Below are positions 54,125-63,121 of a DNA stretch of 64,000 nt, one piece after another. Position numbers and translations under genes: made by a program. Position 1 is the stretch's first letter, and every line of letters starts with the position of its first letter. Location of the stretch: positions 26,509-90,508 of the forward strand of contig JAGWYN010000017.1 in NCBI GenBank assembly GCA_018969295.1, in the 5' to 3' direction. The notes beneath the pieces were generated by a model. The model was given only the letters and a program-made list of their open reading frames with translations. It had not been told where the DNA came from and did not search any database. The DNA comes from Chloroflexota bacterium. Its GTDB lineage: Bacteria; Chloroflexota; Anaerolineae; Caldilineales; Caldilineaceae.

Positions 54125-55960
54125 TTACTGGGTAATCTGTTCGGTGATCCAGCGGGCGGAGAGGGGCAGGCCGTCGCATTTGGCTGCCGAGACCAATCGG
54201 GTGCTCAGCCCGGGCAGTTCGGTCAGCAGGATTTCGTAGAGCTGGCCGTCGCGGTTATTTTCGACGACAAAGACTTTGTCGTACCTTTCGACAAAGGTGC
54301 GCACCTCGCCGTTGATGGGCAGGGCGCGGAGGCGCAGGTAGCTGGTCGGGATCCCCTGGTCCAGCAGGCGGGAGCGGGCTTCGACGACAGCGGGGTGGTT
54401 GCTGCCCATGCTCAGGATGGCGATGCGGGCGCCGTCGGCCTCTTGGAGGATGGGGGCAGGGACCAACGAGCGGGCGGTTTCGAACTTGCGTGCCAGCCGC
54501 TGCAGGTTATTTTCCCAGTCGGAGGCCCGTTCGCTGTAGGTGGCATAGGGGGTGTGGCCGGTGCCGCGTGTGAAATAGGCGGCGGCGGGGTGGTCGGTGC
54601 CGGGCACGGTGCGGTAGGGGATGCCGTCGCCGTCGACATCCAGGTAGCGTCCCCAGCGTTGGCCGTTGTGTTGTTCTTTGAAGGCATCGAGCTGTTGGGC
54701 GGTGAGCACCTTGCCGCGATCGAGCGGTGTTTCCGGGTAGGAGAACTCCTTGGAGATCCAGAGATTCATGCCGATATCGAGGTCGCTGAGTACGAAGACT
54801 GGGGTTTGGAGCCGTTCGGCCAGGTCGAAGGCTGTGGAGGCCATCTCGAAACATTCGGTCGGGTCGGCGGGCAGCAGGACTGGGTGGCGGCCGTCGCCGT
54901 GGCCCAGGAAATAGGCGGCGAGCAGGTCGCCCTGGCTGGTGCGGGTAGGCAGCCCTGTGCTGGGGCCCATGCGTTGGATGTCCCAGATCACGGCGGGGAT
55001 TTCGGTGAAATAGCCGAAGCCGATAAACTCGGCCATCAGGCTGATGCCGGGTCCGCTGGTAGCGGTCAGGGCGCGTGCGCCGGCCCAGCCTGCGCCGATC
55101 ACCATGCCGATGGCGGCGAGTTCGTCTTCGGCCTGGACGATGGCGTAGGTGGCCTTTTGGGTCTCCGGTTCGCGGCGGGTCTGGGCGGCGTAGGTGATCA
55201 TTGATTCGGCGAGACTGGAGGAGGGGGTAATCGGGTACCAGGCTGCAAAGGTAAAGCCAGCGAAGACGGAGCCGAGGGCACCGGCGCTGTTGCCGTCGAT
55301 CAGGACGGTTCCTTCGTTGAAGCCGGTCATGCGGCGGACGCGATAGGGTTGGTCGTTGACGAGTGTCTGTTGGGCCCATTCGTAGGCTGCGGTCACCATC
55401 GACCAGTTGAGCTGGATCGGTTTGGGTTTGCCGTCGAAATTCCAGTCAAGGGCGTTTTTGATCTCAGCCATCTCGATGTCGAGCAGGAAGGCGGCCACGC
55501 CGACGTAGACCATATTGGCGACGTAGCGTTGCAGGGTGTAGGTCACATCGGCGGCTTTGACGAGGGTTTTGACCGGCATGGGGTAGTACTGGACATCTTT
55601 GCGGTGATTGGCGACTGGGAGGCTGTCGTCGTAGAGGATAATTCCGCCGGGCACGACGCTTTCCATATCTTCGGCCACGGTGGCGCCGTTCATGCAGATC
55701 ATGATTTCGACGCGTTCGCGGCGGGCAAGGAAGCCATCTTTGCTGAGGCGGATGTTGTACCAGGTGGGCAGCCCCTGGATATTGCTGGGGAAGAGGTTTT
55801 TGCCGGTCACGGGGATGCCCATTTTGTAGAGGGAGCGGATCAGCAGGTTGTTGCTGGTCTGGCTGCCAGAGCCATTGGCGGTCGCCACGTTGAGATTGAA
55901 GTCGTTGTAGACCCACTGGCTGACCTGTTTGGCTTGGGCTTCTTGTACTGTCACACTCAT
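54125..55960 (-). CDS. korA: 2-oxoacid:ferredoxin oxidoreductase, fused gamma-alpha subunit
   Basis: A 611-residue subunit. The N-terminal 180 residues form the gamma domain (NLNVATANGSGSQTSNNLLIRSLYKMGIPVTGKNLFPSNIQGLPTW), then the alpha domain starts with NSAGALGSVFAGFTFAAWYPITPSSSLAESM and contains IVQAEDELAAIGMVIGAGWAGARALTATSGPGISLMAE. The gamma-alpha order is that of KorA in two-subunit oxygen-tolerant enzymes. GGAGGAAACGCA precedes the ATG. The operon starts here; the divergent-looking neighbour is actually the GntR gene in the same direction upstream. Confidence 0.93.
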   Translation of the reverse strand: MSVTVQEAQAKQVSQWVYNDFNLNVATANGSGSQTSNNLLIRSLYKMGIPVTGKNLFPSNIQGLPTWYNIRLSKDGFLARRERVEIMICMNGATVAEDMESVVPGGIILYDDSLPVANHRKDVQYYPMPVKTLVKAADVTYTLQRYVANMVYVGVAAFLLDIEMAEIKNALDWNFDGKPKPIQLNWSMVTAAYEWAQQTLVNDQPYRVRRMTGFNEGTVLIDGNSAGALGSVFAGFTFAAWYPITPSSSLAESMITYAAQTRREPETQKATYAIVQAEDELAAIGMVIGAGWAGARALTATSGPGISLMAEFIGFGYFTEIPAVIWDIQRMGPSTGLPTRTSQGDLLAAYFLGHGDGRHPVLLPADPTECFEMASTAFDLAERLQTPVFVLSDLDIGMNLWISKEFSYPETPLDRGKVLTAQQLDAFKEQHNGQRWGRYLDVDGDGIPYRTVPGTDHPAAAYFTRGTGHTPYATYSERASDWENNLQRLARKFETARSLVPAPILQEADGARIAILSMGSNHPAVVEARSRLLDQGIPTSYLRLRALPINGEVRTFVERYDKVFVVENNRDGQLYEILLTELPGLSTRLVSAAKCDGLPLSARWITEQITQ

Positions 55961-56016
55961 TGCGTTTCCTCCCTGATCAGGGATATGGCGGATAAAAAAT
56001 TGATCGTTTCATACGG

Positions 56017-56060
56017 TCACAAACTTTGTTCACAAACTCAGTCACAAACTCAGTCACAAA
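56017..56060 (+). repeat. 12-bp tandem repeat at the end of the GntR gene
   Basis: TCACAAACTCAG is repeated twice and flanked by partial copies (TCACAAACTTTG, TCACAAACGG). It straddles the stop codon of the GntR gene and reaches into the korA upstream region, so it could affect korA expression. Confidence 0.7.
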
Positions 56061-56814
56061 CGGTGTGGGACGCACCGGTGGACGCGAAATGGGAGGGCTG
56101 CTTGGTTGGCGGGTTGGCTGGGCTGCTGCGTTGGCTTTGCACTTCGAGGGCCAGCCCTCGTTCGTTGAGCAGCTGCATATGTTCGATGAGCAGCTGTTTG
56201 CCTTCAGCCACCTGGCCTGTGCAGATGGCTTCGACGATCTGTTCGTGGTAGCGCCAGACTGCGCGCAGGTAGCCGTAGTCGGCGTAGGTGTTCAGTTCGA
56301 CGGCCTCGTAGGCTTCCCAGTAGGCTTCGAGCAGGCCGACCACGAAGGGGTTGTCGAGTTGGCGGTAGATGGTCAGGTGCAGGGAGCGGTGTTCCTGGGA
56401 GGGGATCTGGATGCGCGGTTCGCTCAATTTTTGCCAGGCGGTGGCGACCAGTGTGCGGAGGGTGGTGTGGTCTTCTGGCTGGAGCTGGTGGACGGCCTCT
56501 TCCCAGTAAGCGGTTTCGAGGTGGGCGCGCAGGCTGCTGAAGGCGGCAAAAAAAGCAGGGTCGATGGCGAGGGCGGAGAGGAGGCTGAGCCGGACAGCGG
56601 GCAGGAAGCTGTATTCTGTGCGGTTGATGCCGCGGCGTGGGCTGGCTTTGACCAACCCCAACATGCGGGCTACCTCGAACTGTTCGCGCAGCTTGCCCAT
56701 GCTGATGCCGGTTTCGGCGCTGATCTCCGCCAGCGCCGGCAGCCTTTCTCCAGGCGGGTGGCCGTTGGCCAGCAAGTAGTGTAAAAAGTCTGAATCAATT
56801 TTTGAAAAAATCAT
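56050..56814 (-). CDS. GntR-family regulator with FCD domain
   Basis: A 254-residue transcription factor. The N-terminal winged helix contains GHPPGERLPALAEISAETGISMGKLREQFEVARMLGLVKASPRRG; the C-terminal FCD-type ligand domain includes EHRSLHLTIYRQLDNPFVVGLLEAYWEAYEA and YHEQIVEAICTGQVAEGKQLLIEHMQ. FCD regulators respond to organic acids and amino acid derivatives. It lies upstream of korAB on the same strand and downstream of an M20 amidohydrolase and AOR genes, which makes them likely targets. The upstream 60 bp are strongly AT-rich and carry the promoter. Confidence 0.9.
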   Translation of the reverse strand: MIFSKIDSDFLHYLLANGHPPGERLPALAEISAETGISMGKLREQFEVARMLGLVKASPRRGINRTEYSFLPAVRLSLLSALAIDPAFFAAFSSLRAHLETAYWEEAVHQLQPEDHTTLRTLVATAWQKLSEPRIQIPSQEHRSLHLTIYRQLDNPFVVGLLEAYWEAYEAVELNTYADYGYLRAVWRYHEQIVEAICTGQVAEGKQLLIEHMQLLNERGLALEVQSQRSSPANPPTKQPSHFASTGASHTVCD

Positions 56815-56885
56815 AAAAAGTGCAATTAATATAATTATTACAAATGATTACGAAGAAAATAATATCACAGCTTCGGGGGAAAGTC
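56815..56885 (-). promoter_or_regulatory. AT-rich promoter region of the GntR gene
   Basis: This short region is unlike its surroundings in AT content and has TATATT- and TAATAAT-type hexamers on the minus strand. A precise promoter cannot be chosen. Confidence 0.4.
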
Positions 56886-56936
56886 AACTGTGGGGGGGAA
56901 TGGGGAATTTTCCAGGGAATTTGAGGGATTGAGGAA

Positions 56937-56960
56937 GGCGCCCGCCACCGAGCGGGCGCC
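56937..56960 (-). terminator. Hairpin after the M20 amidohydrolase gene
   Basis: Arms GGCGCCCGC (56937-56945) and GCGGGCGCC (56952-56960) enclose a 6-nt loop, starting 12 bp after the M20 stop on the minus strand. Confidence 0.65.
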
Positions 56961-56971
56961 CTGGGGCAGGT

Positions 56972-58177
56972 TCAGCGGGCGGTGGGGTCAGCCAGGTAGG
57001 TGGCGGCGCTGCCGGCCAGCAGTGCGACGGCGGTGGGCAGCATGCGTTCGTCGAAGTCGAAGGTGGGGCTGTGGTGGGGGCTGTGGAGGGGGCCGGCGGG
57101 GTCACTGGCGCCGACCAGGGCGTAGCAACCGGGGGCGCGCATCAGGAATTCGGACATATCTTCGCCGACCATGGCGGGGGGGATGGTGACGATCTGGCTG
57201 GCGCCGACCAGCTGGGTGCCGACCTTGCGCATCAATGCGGCGCCGGCTTCCGAGTTGATGGTTGGCAAGACGGCGGGGGAGAAGATGAGTTCGCAGGTCG
57301 CGCCGTAGGCGGCGCACACGCCTTCGGCGACGGCGCGCATGCGGTGCACGAGCTGGTCGCGGACAGCGATGTCGAAGGAGCGGATGGAGCAGCTCAGGTC
57401 GGCGCGTGCAGCGATGACATTGCAGATGGTGCCGGCGTGGAAGCTGCCCACGGTGATCACGGTGGGGGTGGTGGGGTCGATGTTGCGGGAGACGATTGTC
57501 TGCCAGGCCAGCACGATCTGGCTGGCGACCACGACGGCGTCGACGGTTTCGTGGGGCATAGCGCCGTGGCCGCCGACGCCGTGGACGACCAAATCGACGC
57601 GGTCGGCGCCGGCCATCAAGGGGCCTGGTTGGATGACGAGGGTGTTGAGGGGCAGGCGGCTCCAGAGGTGGATGCCGAAGGAGGCTTGTGGGGTGGGGGG
57701 GGCCAAGACGCCCTCTGCGATCATGGCTTGGGCGCCGCCCAGCCCTTCTTCGGCGGGTTGGAAGACCAGTTTGACGCGGCCGGCGAGTTGGTTGCGGTGT
57801 TGGCTGAGCAGCTGGGCCACCCCCATGCCGATGGCTGTGTGGCCGTCGTGGCCGCAAGCGTGCATGACGCCGGGGGTTTGTGAGCGGTAGGGGAGGTCAT
57901 TTTCTTCTTGGATGGGGAGTGCGTCCATGTCGAAGCGGACCAGGACGGTAGGGGCGTCGGGGGGGAGTGTGTCCGGTTCGACGACAGCGACGACGCCGGT
58001 TTTTCCGACCCCTGCGGTCACCTCCAGCCCGAGCGAGCGCAGGTGTTCGGCCACGATGGTGGCGGTCCGGATCTCTTGGAAGCCCAGTTCGGGGTGGCGA
58101 TGAAAATCGCGGCGCCAAGCGACCAGCTGGTCGAAGAGCTGGTGGGCTTCGGTTTGGAACGTTTGGGTCAGGGACAT
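56972..58177 (-). CDS. M20-family amidohydrolase (hippurate/N-acyl-amino-acid hydrolase-like)
   Basis: A 401-residue metallopeptidase-fold amidohydrolase. Metal motifs include MHACGHDGHTAIGMGVAQLL, LVFQPAEEGLGGAQAMI, HGVGGHGAMPHETVDAVVVASQIV and the C-terminal MVGEDMSEFL. Such enzymes release free amino acids from acylated or aromatic-acyl forms in the cytoplasm. AAGGAGCAGACC precedes the ATG. It lies between an AOR-family gene and the GntR regulator, all on the minus strand. It may feed amino acids to the 2-oxoacid oxidoreductase pathway. Confidence 0.9.
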   Translation of the reverse strand: MSLTQTFQTEAHQLFDQLVAWRRDFHRHPELGFQEIRTATIVAEHLRSLGLEVTAGVGKTGVVAVVEPDTLPPDAPTVLVRFDMDALPIQEENDLPYRSQTPGVMHACGHDGHTAIGMGVAQLLSQHRNQLAGRVKLVFQPAEEGLGGAQAMIAEGVLAPPTPQASFGIHLWSRLPLNTLVIQPGPLMAGADRVDLVVHGVGGHGAMPHETVDAVVVASQIVLAWQTIVSRNIDPTTPTVITVGSFHAGTICNVIAARADLSCSIRSFDIAVRDQLVHRMRAVAEGVCAAYGATCELIFSPAVLPTINSEAGAALMRKVGTQLVGASQIVTIPPAMVGEDMSEFLMRAPGCYALVGASDPAGPLHSPHHSPTFDFDERMLPTAVALLAGSAATYLADPTAR

Positions 58178-58242
58178 GGTCTGCTCCTTGGTCGGGTCTT
58201 CTCTGCCGGTGCTGTTGGGGGGGGGCAGGGATTCAAAAAAAA

Positions 58243-59961
58243 TTAGACGGGGCCTTGTTCGACGCCGTCGTAGATGGCATGGACTTCGCTGCCGTGGAAG
58301 CGGGCGGTCTGGCCGGTAGGGGGGAGGGCTTCTGCGTAGAAGAATTGGGGGAGTTCGTCGTCGTCGGCGGTGAAGCCGGCCTGGCGGTTGAACTCGCGTT
58401 CGTAGTAGAGGGTCTGGCGGCCGAGTTCTTCGAAGAAGCTGGGGGTGAGCCCGGCATCGTGGGCGGCGTTGAGGGTGTCGGTGAGAAACTGGAGATTGAC
58501 ATTGGTGACGCTCTGGCCAAACATACAGAAGCCGAGCGAGTCATTGGCGGCCACCTTGATCTGTTGTTTGAGGCTGAGGTCGAGCAAGGTTTCCAGGTCC
58601 ATGTCACGGGTTTTGAGGCGAGGGAGGTTGCCGGCGGTATGGTCGGCGCCTTGGGCGGTGACCATCATGGTGATGCCGGTGGCTTCGACCACGCGCGGGT
58701 CGTAGGCGGAGATGGCCTGTTTTTTAATCACGGGCACGCGTGCCACCTGGTATTTTCTGCCGACGGCGGCGGTGCCTTGGGCCCAGAGCCGTCCTTGTTC
58801 TGAGCCGTTGCGGATTTCGGCCAGCGCCTGGGTCATCCAGTCGACGTCTCCGAAGGGGGCGAGGCCGGCCTCCATGAGTACGGCGAGGGTAGCGCCGGTT
58901 TCGATGGTATCGACGCCGAGGTCGTTGGCGATCCAGTTGAGTGCGGCGAGGTGGTCTGGGTCGTGGATGCCGCAGTTGGTGCCGAGCAGGCCGAGGGTTT
59001 CGTACTCGACGGGGGAGACGACCTCTTTGCCGGCGGCGTCGAAGTAGACATTGCTGCATTGGATGGCGCAGCCTGGCATGCAGGGATGTGTCTGCTGGCC
59101 GCCGCGGCGGGTATTGAGCTCGCCGATAAAATCGCCGCCCATTTTGAAAGGTTCGCCGGGTTGGGTCTGGCTGCCGGCGGAAAAATTGTGGACAGGCAGC
59201 CCGCCGATATAGTTTTGGTAGTCCGCCATCCCCATGGTGCCGACTTTGTTGTAGAAATTCATGACGATCGAGTCTTCGCGCAGCAGGCGGGTGTACTCTT
59301 TGCTGCTGGCGGCGACTTTTTTGGGGTCGCCGAAGGGGGGGGCTTTGTCGAGGTCGACCAGAATGGCTTTGATGCGTTTGGAGCCCAGCACGGCGCCGAC
59401 GCCGCCGCGTGCGGCCAGGCGGGAGGGGCGCAGCTCTTTGTCGCTGAAGGCGATGCCGGCGATCAGCCCCTGGTATTCGCCGACGGGTCCGCAGAGGGCG
59501 AGGGCGATCTTGCGTCCGTACTGTTGGTAGAGCAGTTCGGCTGCGGCGTAGTTGCCCAGGCCGAGGAAGGGGGTGGCGTCTTCGAAGGTGATCTGGCCAG
59601 TTTTGTGCAGGTGCAGGATTGTCCAGTGGGGGGCTGCGTTGTGGAGGGTGAAGCCGGCGATGCGGAGCTGGCCGAGCGCGTAGCTGAAGGTGCCGCCGCC
59701 GTTGGCCTCTTTGATGCCTCCGGTCAGGGGGCTTTTGCAGCCGACGCTGGTACGGTTGGCATTGGAGAAGGTGGTGCCGGCGAACGGGCCGGCGGAGAAG
59801 ATGAGTGGGTTGGCTGGGGAGAGGGGGGCGACCCCTGCCAGCCCACCTTCGACCAGGGTTTTGGCGATCAGGTAGCGGCCGGCCAGGATGATTTCTCGTC
59901 CGTGCAGCGTACGGGAGCTGACGGTCTGGGTGGAGAGGTCGATTTCGTAGTAAGTTCGCAT
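58243..59961 (-). CDS. Aldehyde:ferredoxin oxidoreductase-family tungsten/molybdopterin enzyme
   Basis: A 572-residue AOR-family protein. The N-terminal domain shows SAGPFAGTTFSNANRTSVGCKSPLTGGIKEANGGG. The iron-sulfur region is C294-MPG-C298-AIQ-C302, with a further cysteine in DSLGFCMFG, giving four possible [4Fe-4S] ligands. The first spacing is CxxxC, not the CxxC of the classic archaeal AOR. It would oxidise an aldehyde to an acid using a pterin cofactor, with ferredoxin as acceptor. GGAGTCTCACG precedes the ATG. The moa/moe genes at 17.9-20.6 kb could make its cofactor, and korAB would share its ferredoxin pool. Confidence 0.9.
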   Translation of the reverse strand: MRTYYEIDLSTQTVSSRTLHGREIILAGRYLIAKTLVEGGLAGVAPLSPANPLIFSAGPFAGTTFSNANRTSVGCKSPLTGGIKEANGGGTFSYALGQLRIAGFTLHNAAPHWTILHLHKTGQITFEDATPFLGLGNYAAAELLYQQYGRKIALALCGPVGEYQGLIAGIAFSDKELRPSRLAARGGVGAVLGSKRIKAILVDLDKAPPFGDPKKVAASSKEYTRLLREDSIVMNFYNKVGTMGMADYQNYIGGLPVHNFSAGSQTQPGEPFKMGGDFIGELNTRRGGQQTHPCMPGCAIQCSNVYFDAAGKEVVSPVEYETLGLLGTNCGIHDPDHLAALNWIANDLGVDTIETGATLAVLMEAGLAPFGDVDWMTQALAEIRNGSEQGRLWAQGTAAVGRKYQVARVPVIKKQAISAYDPRVVEATGITMMVTAQGADHTAGNLPRLKTRDMDLETLLDLSLKQQIKVAANDSLGFCMFGQSVTNVNLQFLTDTLNAAHDAGLTPSFFEELGRQTLYYEREFNRQAGFTADDDELPQFFYAEALPPTGQTARFHGSEVHAIYDGVEQGPV

Positions 59962-60047
59962 CGTGAGACTCCAGTTTGTCGGATCGAGTGCGGGCTGAAG
60001 CGGCCTTCAGCCTGGTTCGCAGACGGATCGTTGCAGACAAGGGGTAG

Positions 60048-60077
60048 AGTATATCATGGTTTGGGCGGGTGGACCAA
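60048..60077 (-). promoter_or_regulatory. Promoter of the AOR-M20 genes
   Basis: On the minus strand TTGGTC (60077-60072), an 18-bp spacer and TATACT (60053-60048). The -35 lies inside the end of the CPBP gene. Confidence 0.45.
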
Positions 60078-60977
60078 CTCGGCGGGGGGGTGCCGCAGCA
60101 GCAGCGCGGCCACGAGTGCGAAGCCGGCGGCCCCGACTGCGCCGGCGACGGTGGGTCCGAGCAGGACGTTGGGGGTGCCGGTGAGGCAGAGGGTGGTGAT
60201 GGCTGCAAAGCCGTTAAGTGCGCCATGGCCGATGACTGCCGGCCAGACGCTCTCTCCTTTCAGGGTCAGCCACCCCAGCCAGACGCCGACCACAAAGGTC
60301 ATCCAGCACATCATCAGGATGCCGGATCCGGGAAAGCCGGGGTAGTTCAGCCCGTAGTTGTGTCCCAGCGCGATCACGGGGGCGTGCCAGAGGCCCCAGA
60401 GGATGCCCATTGCCACCATCGTTTTGCGCCAGCCCAGGGGGAGCAGTTTGGGCTGCAGATAGGCTCGCCAGCCGAATTCTTCGCCAAAGGTGAAGAGGCC
60501 ATTGATGAGCGGGGCGATCAGGATTGCCTGCAGAGACTGGAGCAGCACCAGGGTTTCGACGGGGATGGGCAGCGGCTGTCCAGTGGCTTGCTCGATCAGC
60601 TGACGAGCCGCCGCCAGGGTCGGGTCAAACTGGGCAGGGAAGAGCAGATAATAGGTGGCCCCTCCGACCAGGATGAGCAGCGGTGTGCCCAGCCAGGCCA
60701 GCGCCCAGAAACGCCAGCGTCCTTTGCGCAGCTGGGGGCGCAGCCCGAGATTTTGCCAGCCCTCGTGTGTAATCCACCGGGTCAGCAGGTGGGCCAGGGT
60801 GGGTGCGGGCATGACCACCCCGGCCAGCAGCAGCAGAGGCAGGTTGATGCCCGCCACGAGGGCGGGGCTGGCCAACCCGCCGGTCAGCGCGATGGCCAGG
60901 CTGGCGCTCCACGCGATGCTGAAAGCCAACAGCAGAAAAATTGTGATCCTGCGGCGGTCGATCGAGCTGGGGATCAT
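60054..60977 (-). CDS. CPBP-family intramembrane metalloprotease
   Basis: A 307-residue membrane protein with about eight hydrophobic helices. The family's EExxxR motif appears as LFTFGEEFGWRAYLQPKLLPLGWRKT, followed by helices with HAPVIALGHNYG and the third motif region MMCWMTFVVGVW. AGGAGGCGTTCAA precedes the ATG. CPBP enzymes process prenylated or bacteriocin-related peptides or act as anti-sigma-factor proteases; the target here is unknown. A short piece of this gene (around 60806-60835) is copied in the repeat region downstream. Confidence 0.88.
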   Translation of the reverse strand: MIPSSIDRRRITIFLLLAFSIAWSASLAIALTGGLASPALVAGINLPLLLLAGVVMPAPTLAHLLTRWITHEGWQNLGLRPQLRKGRWRFWALAWLGTPLLILVGGATYYLLFPAQFDPTLAAARQLIEQATGQPLPIPVETLVLLQSLQAILIAPLINGLFTFGEEFGWRAYLQPKLLPLGWRKTMVAMGILWGLWHAPVIALGHNYGLNYPGFPGSGILMMCWMTFVVGVWLGWLTLKGESVWPAVIGHGALNGFAAITTLCLTGTPNVLLGPTVAGAVGAAGFALVAALLLRHPPAELVHPPKP

Positions 60978-61129
60978 TTGAACGCCTCCTGACGCGACTT
61001 CGATCCATCTGGCCTTTTCTCAAGAGATGCCCGGGCTACCTGTTGCTGTGTCTCCTGGCCCATCGGGCGCCTGGCGTACCCGAAAGGGGGCAGTTCGCTT
61101 TTGTCACGAATGCCAAACCAATTTTACCG

Positions 61130-61167
61130 TTTCTGTCGAAAAATTGCACTCTGCGCCAAACGTGTGG
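61130..61167 (+). repeat. 38-bp direct repeat, copy 1
   Basis: It matches 61767-61804 base for base (TTTCTGTCGAAAAATTGC... to ...CAAACGTGTGG). The two copies bracket the palindromic repeat array, like the footprints of an inserted or duplicated segment. Confidence 0.85.
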
Positions 61168-61666
61168 AGGGACGAGCCCAGCCTCATGAATCCCGTCCAT
61201 GAGTCCCGTCCATGAGTCCCGGCCATGAATCCCGGCCATGAGTCCCGGCCATGAATGGCCGGCCATGAATCCCGTCCATGAATGGCCGGCCATGAGTGGC
61301 CGGCCATGAATCCCGGCCATGAGTGGCCGTCCATGAGTCCCGGCCATGAATCCCTGCCATGAATCCCGGCCATGAATGGCCGGCCATGAATCCCGGCCAT
61401 GAATGGCCGGCCATGAATCCCGGCCATGAATGGCCGGCCACGAACCCCGGCCATGAGTGGCCGTCCATGAGTCCCGGCCATGAATCCCTGCCATGAATCC
61501 CGGCCATGAATGGCCGTCCATGAGTCCCGGCCATGAGTGGCCGGCCATGAATCCCGGCCATGAGTCCCGGCCATGAATGGCCGGCCACGAACCCCGGCCA
61601 CTCATGGCCGTCCATGAGTCCCGGCCATGAGTGGCCGTCCATGAGTCCCGGCCATGAATGGCCGGG
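61162..61666. repeat. REP-like palindromic repeat array 1
   Basis: Roughly 36 alternating 13- and 14-bp units of the form CATGARTCCCGGC and CATGARTGGCCGGC. Two adjacent units can pair as CCGGCCA-TGAA/TGAG-TGGCCGG hairpins with a 4-nt loop. The array starts with GTGTGGAGGGACGAGCCC, which recurs with one change at 63830-63847 before array 2. The design is that of REP elements moved by RAYT transposases. Confidence 0.75.
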
Positions 61667-61667
61667 T

Positions 61668-61730
61668 TCAATTCAAGCGCCCCTACGGGGCGCAACGGGT
61701 GTTTGCGATCCGTAGAGGCGCCTGAATTGA
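61668..61730. repeat. Nested inverted repeat after array 1
   Basis: TCAATTCA (61668-61675) pairs with TGAATTGA (61723-61730). Inside, GCGCCCC-TAC-GGGGCGC makes a 7-bp hairpin and CTACGG pairs with CCGTAG. It may be an element end, a terminator or a cruciform site. Confidence 0.55.
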
Positions 61731-61766
61731 GGCGGGCATGAGTACCCCGGCCAGCAGCAGCACGAG

Positions 61767-61804
61767 TTTCTGTCGAAAAATTGCACTCTGCGCCAAACGT
61801 GTGG
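61767..61804 (+). repeat. 38-bp direct repeat, copy 2
   Basis: Identical to 61130-61167. It is preceded by a copied piece of the CPBP gene (61731-61764, GCGGGCATGA..ACCCCGG type sequence). Confidence 0.85.
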
Positions 61805-61941
61805 CAATATGAATGAAAGCCAACGACCGCCGAATCGCCATGAGTATCGATTTCCTTGGGTACGTGGGCCGTAACCGAGTTCTTTTTTCGACGCACGCAG
61901 CGGAATTCAGATACCCGTTAACAATTTGATGGAGGCGCTAC

Positions 61942-63093
61942 ATGATAGCTTGGAAACTCAGTTTGCCGTTGGCTTTGACCTTCCTTACCCTCTTTGCCAT
62001 GGTGGCCTTCGGCCTGGGCGAGACCACCGAGGACGTCCACGCACAAACGCGGCGCACCCCCACACCCACTGCTCACCAATCTGCCGTAATAGCAGATCTA
62101 TTTGCCGATTTCGTCGACGAGGGGACCCCTGGCGCAGCCGTGTTGGTGAGCAGGGAAGGCCAGCTTGTCTATCGCGGCAGCTTCGGCCTGGCCGATCTTG
62201 ATGACGGCACGCCGATCACGCCGGAGATGAGCTTTCACCTTGGCTCGGTGGGCAAGCAGTTCACGGCGCTGGCGATGATGCTCCTGGCCGAACAGGGTGA
62301 GCTGGATTTTGATGATCCCATCGGCGTGTATCTGCCCGAACTGCCGTGGGGAAAGCGCATCACTATTCGCCAGTTATTGAACCACACGTCGGGCGTCCCC
62401 GATTACGACACCAGCAAGTCGCTCTACGACGCCCTTTTGGACCGCTCAGACACCCCCAACAACGACGATCTGCTGGCTGTGTTATCTGAGCGCCGCCGCC
62501 TTACTGCCACGCCGGGCCAGCTCTTTGCCTACAGCAACACCGGCTACGACCTGCTGGGCATCCTCATTGAGCGCATCAGTGGACAATCCTACGCCGATTT
62601 CATGCAAGAGACGATCTTCGCGCCGCTGGGGATGACGCGCAGCTTCTCCGCGCCCAATCGTCCTCGCGACGCCGGGCAGTGGGTGGTGCACAGCTACACC
62701 GTGGACGACGACGAACTCGTCGCCTACGACGAAGACGATCTCGACGGGCTTACCGGCTCCGGCTCGATCTACGCGTCTGTGGACGATCTCCTCCGCTATG
62801 ATCGGGCGCTCTTTGGCGGTCAACTGGTAAGCGAAGAAACCTTCGCCGAGGCGCTCAAGCCTGCTCGCCTCAACAACGGACGCCAATCCTACTACGGCTT
62901 CGGCTGGGAACTGGACAAAGAGGGCGCATACATCGCCCACTCCGGCGCATGGCTGGCTTTTCAATCTTGCTATGTGCATTTTCTCGACGAAAATGTCTCT
63001 GTCATCGTCCTCTTGAATCAGGACGATGAAGACGTCGATCCCTGCGATATCGCATCTGAAATTGCCGCTCTCTACAACTTTAGTTTCCAGTAA
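61942..63093 (+). CDS. Exported beta-lactamase-like serine hydrolase (class C/PBP fold)
   Basis: A 383-residue protein with an N-terminal signal segment (WKLSLPLALTFLTLFAMVAFGLG), a short Pro/Thr stretch and a PBP-like hydrolase domain. The catalytic residues are S102 and K105 (SVGK), a YSN motif (LFAYSNTGYDLLG) and HSG near the end (IAHSGAW). Such proteins are D-aminopeptidases, esterases or beta-lactamase-like enzymes. GGAGGCGCTAC precedes the ATG. Codon and base use differ from the rest of the window: C runs appear on the plus strand and the G runs are missing. This suggests horizontal acquisition. Confidence 0.88.
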   Translation: MIAWKLSLPLALTFLTLFAMVAFGLGETTEDVHAQTRRTPTPTAHQSAVIADLFADFVDEGTPGAAVLVSREGQLVYRGSFGLADLDDGTPITPEMSFHLGSVGKQFTALAMMLLAEQGELDFDDPIGVYLPELPWGKRITIRQLLNHTSGVPDYDTSKSLYDALLDRSDTPNNDDLLAVLSERRRLTATPGQLFAYSNTGYDLLGILIERISGQSYADFMQETIFAPLGMTRSFSAPNRPRDAGQWVVHSYTVDDDELVAYDEDDLDGLTGSGSIYASVDDLLRYDRALFGGQLVSEETFAEALKPARLNNGRQSYYGFGWELDKEGAYIAHSGAWLAFQSCYVHFLDENVSVIVLLNQDDEDVDPCDIASEIAALYNFSFQ

Positions 63094-63121
63094 AAGTAAG
63101 TTGAGCGAGATTGAGCACAAG

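Larger units (their letters stand above)
60978..61941. other. Long intergenic region with repeats, no supported gene
   Basis: The region holds two copies of a 38-bp direct repeat, a palindromic repeat array and a larger inverted repeat, listed separately. Several long minus-strand reading frames cross the array in different frames with the same repeating residues (HGRDSWP-like), which shows that they come from the repeat and are not proteins. I see no RNA gene here. Confidence 0.7.

Noticed and set aside
61162..61666. CRISPR array
   Set aside because: There are no unique spacers of constant length between the repeats, units are only 13-14 bp, and no cas genes are near.
61036..61896. Long minus-strand reading frames reading HGRDSWPGFMAG-like repeats
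   Set aside because: The same residues appear in all three minus frames because the 13/14-bp DNA repeat is frame-independent. There is no ribosome binding site and no conserved domain, so this is DNA repeat and not protein.
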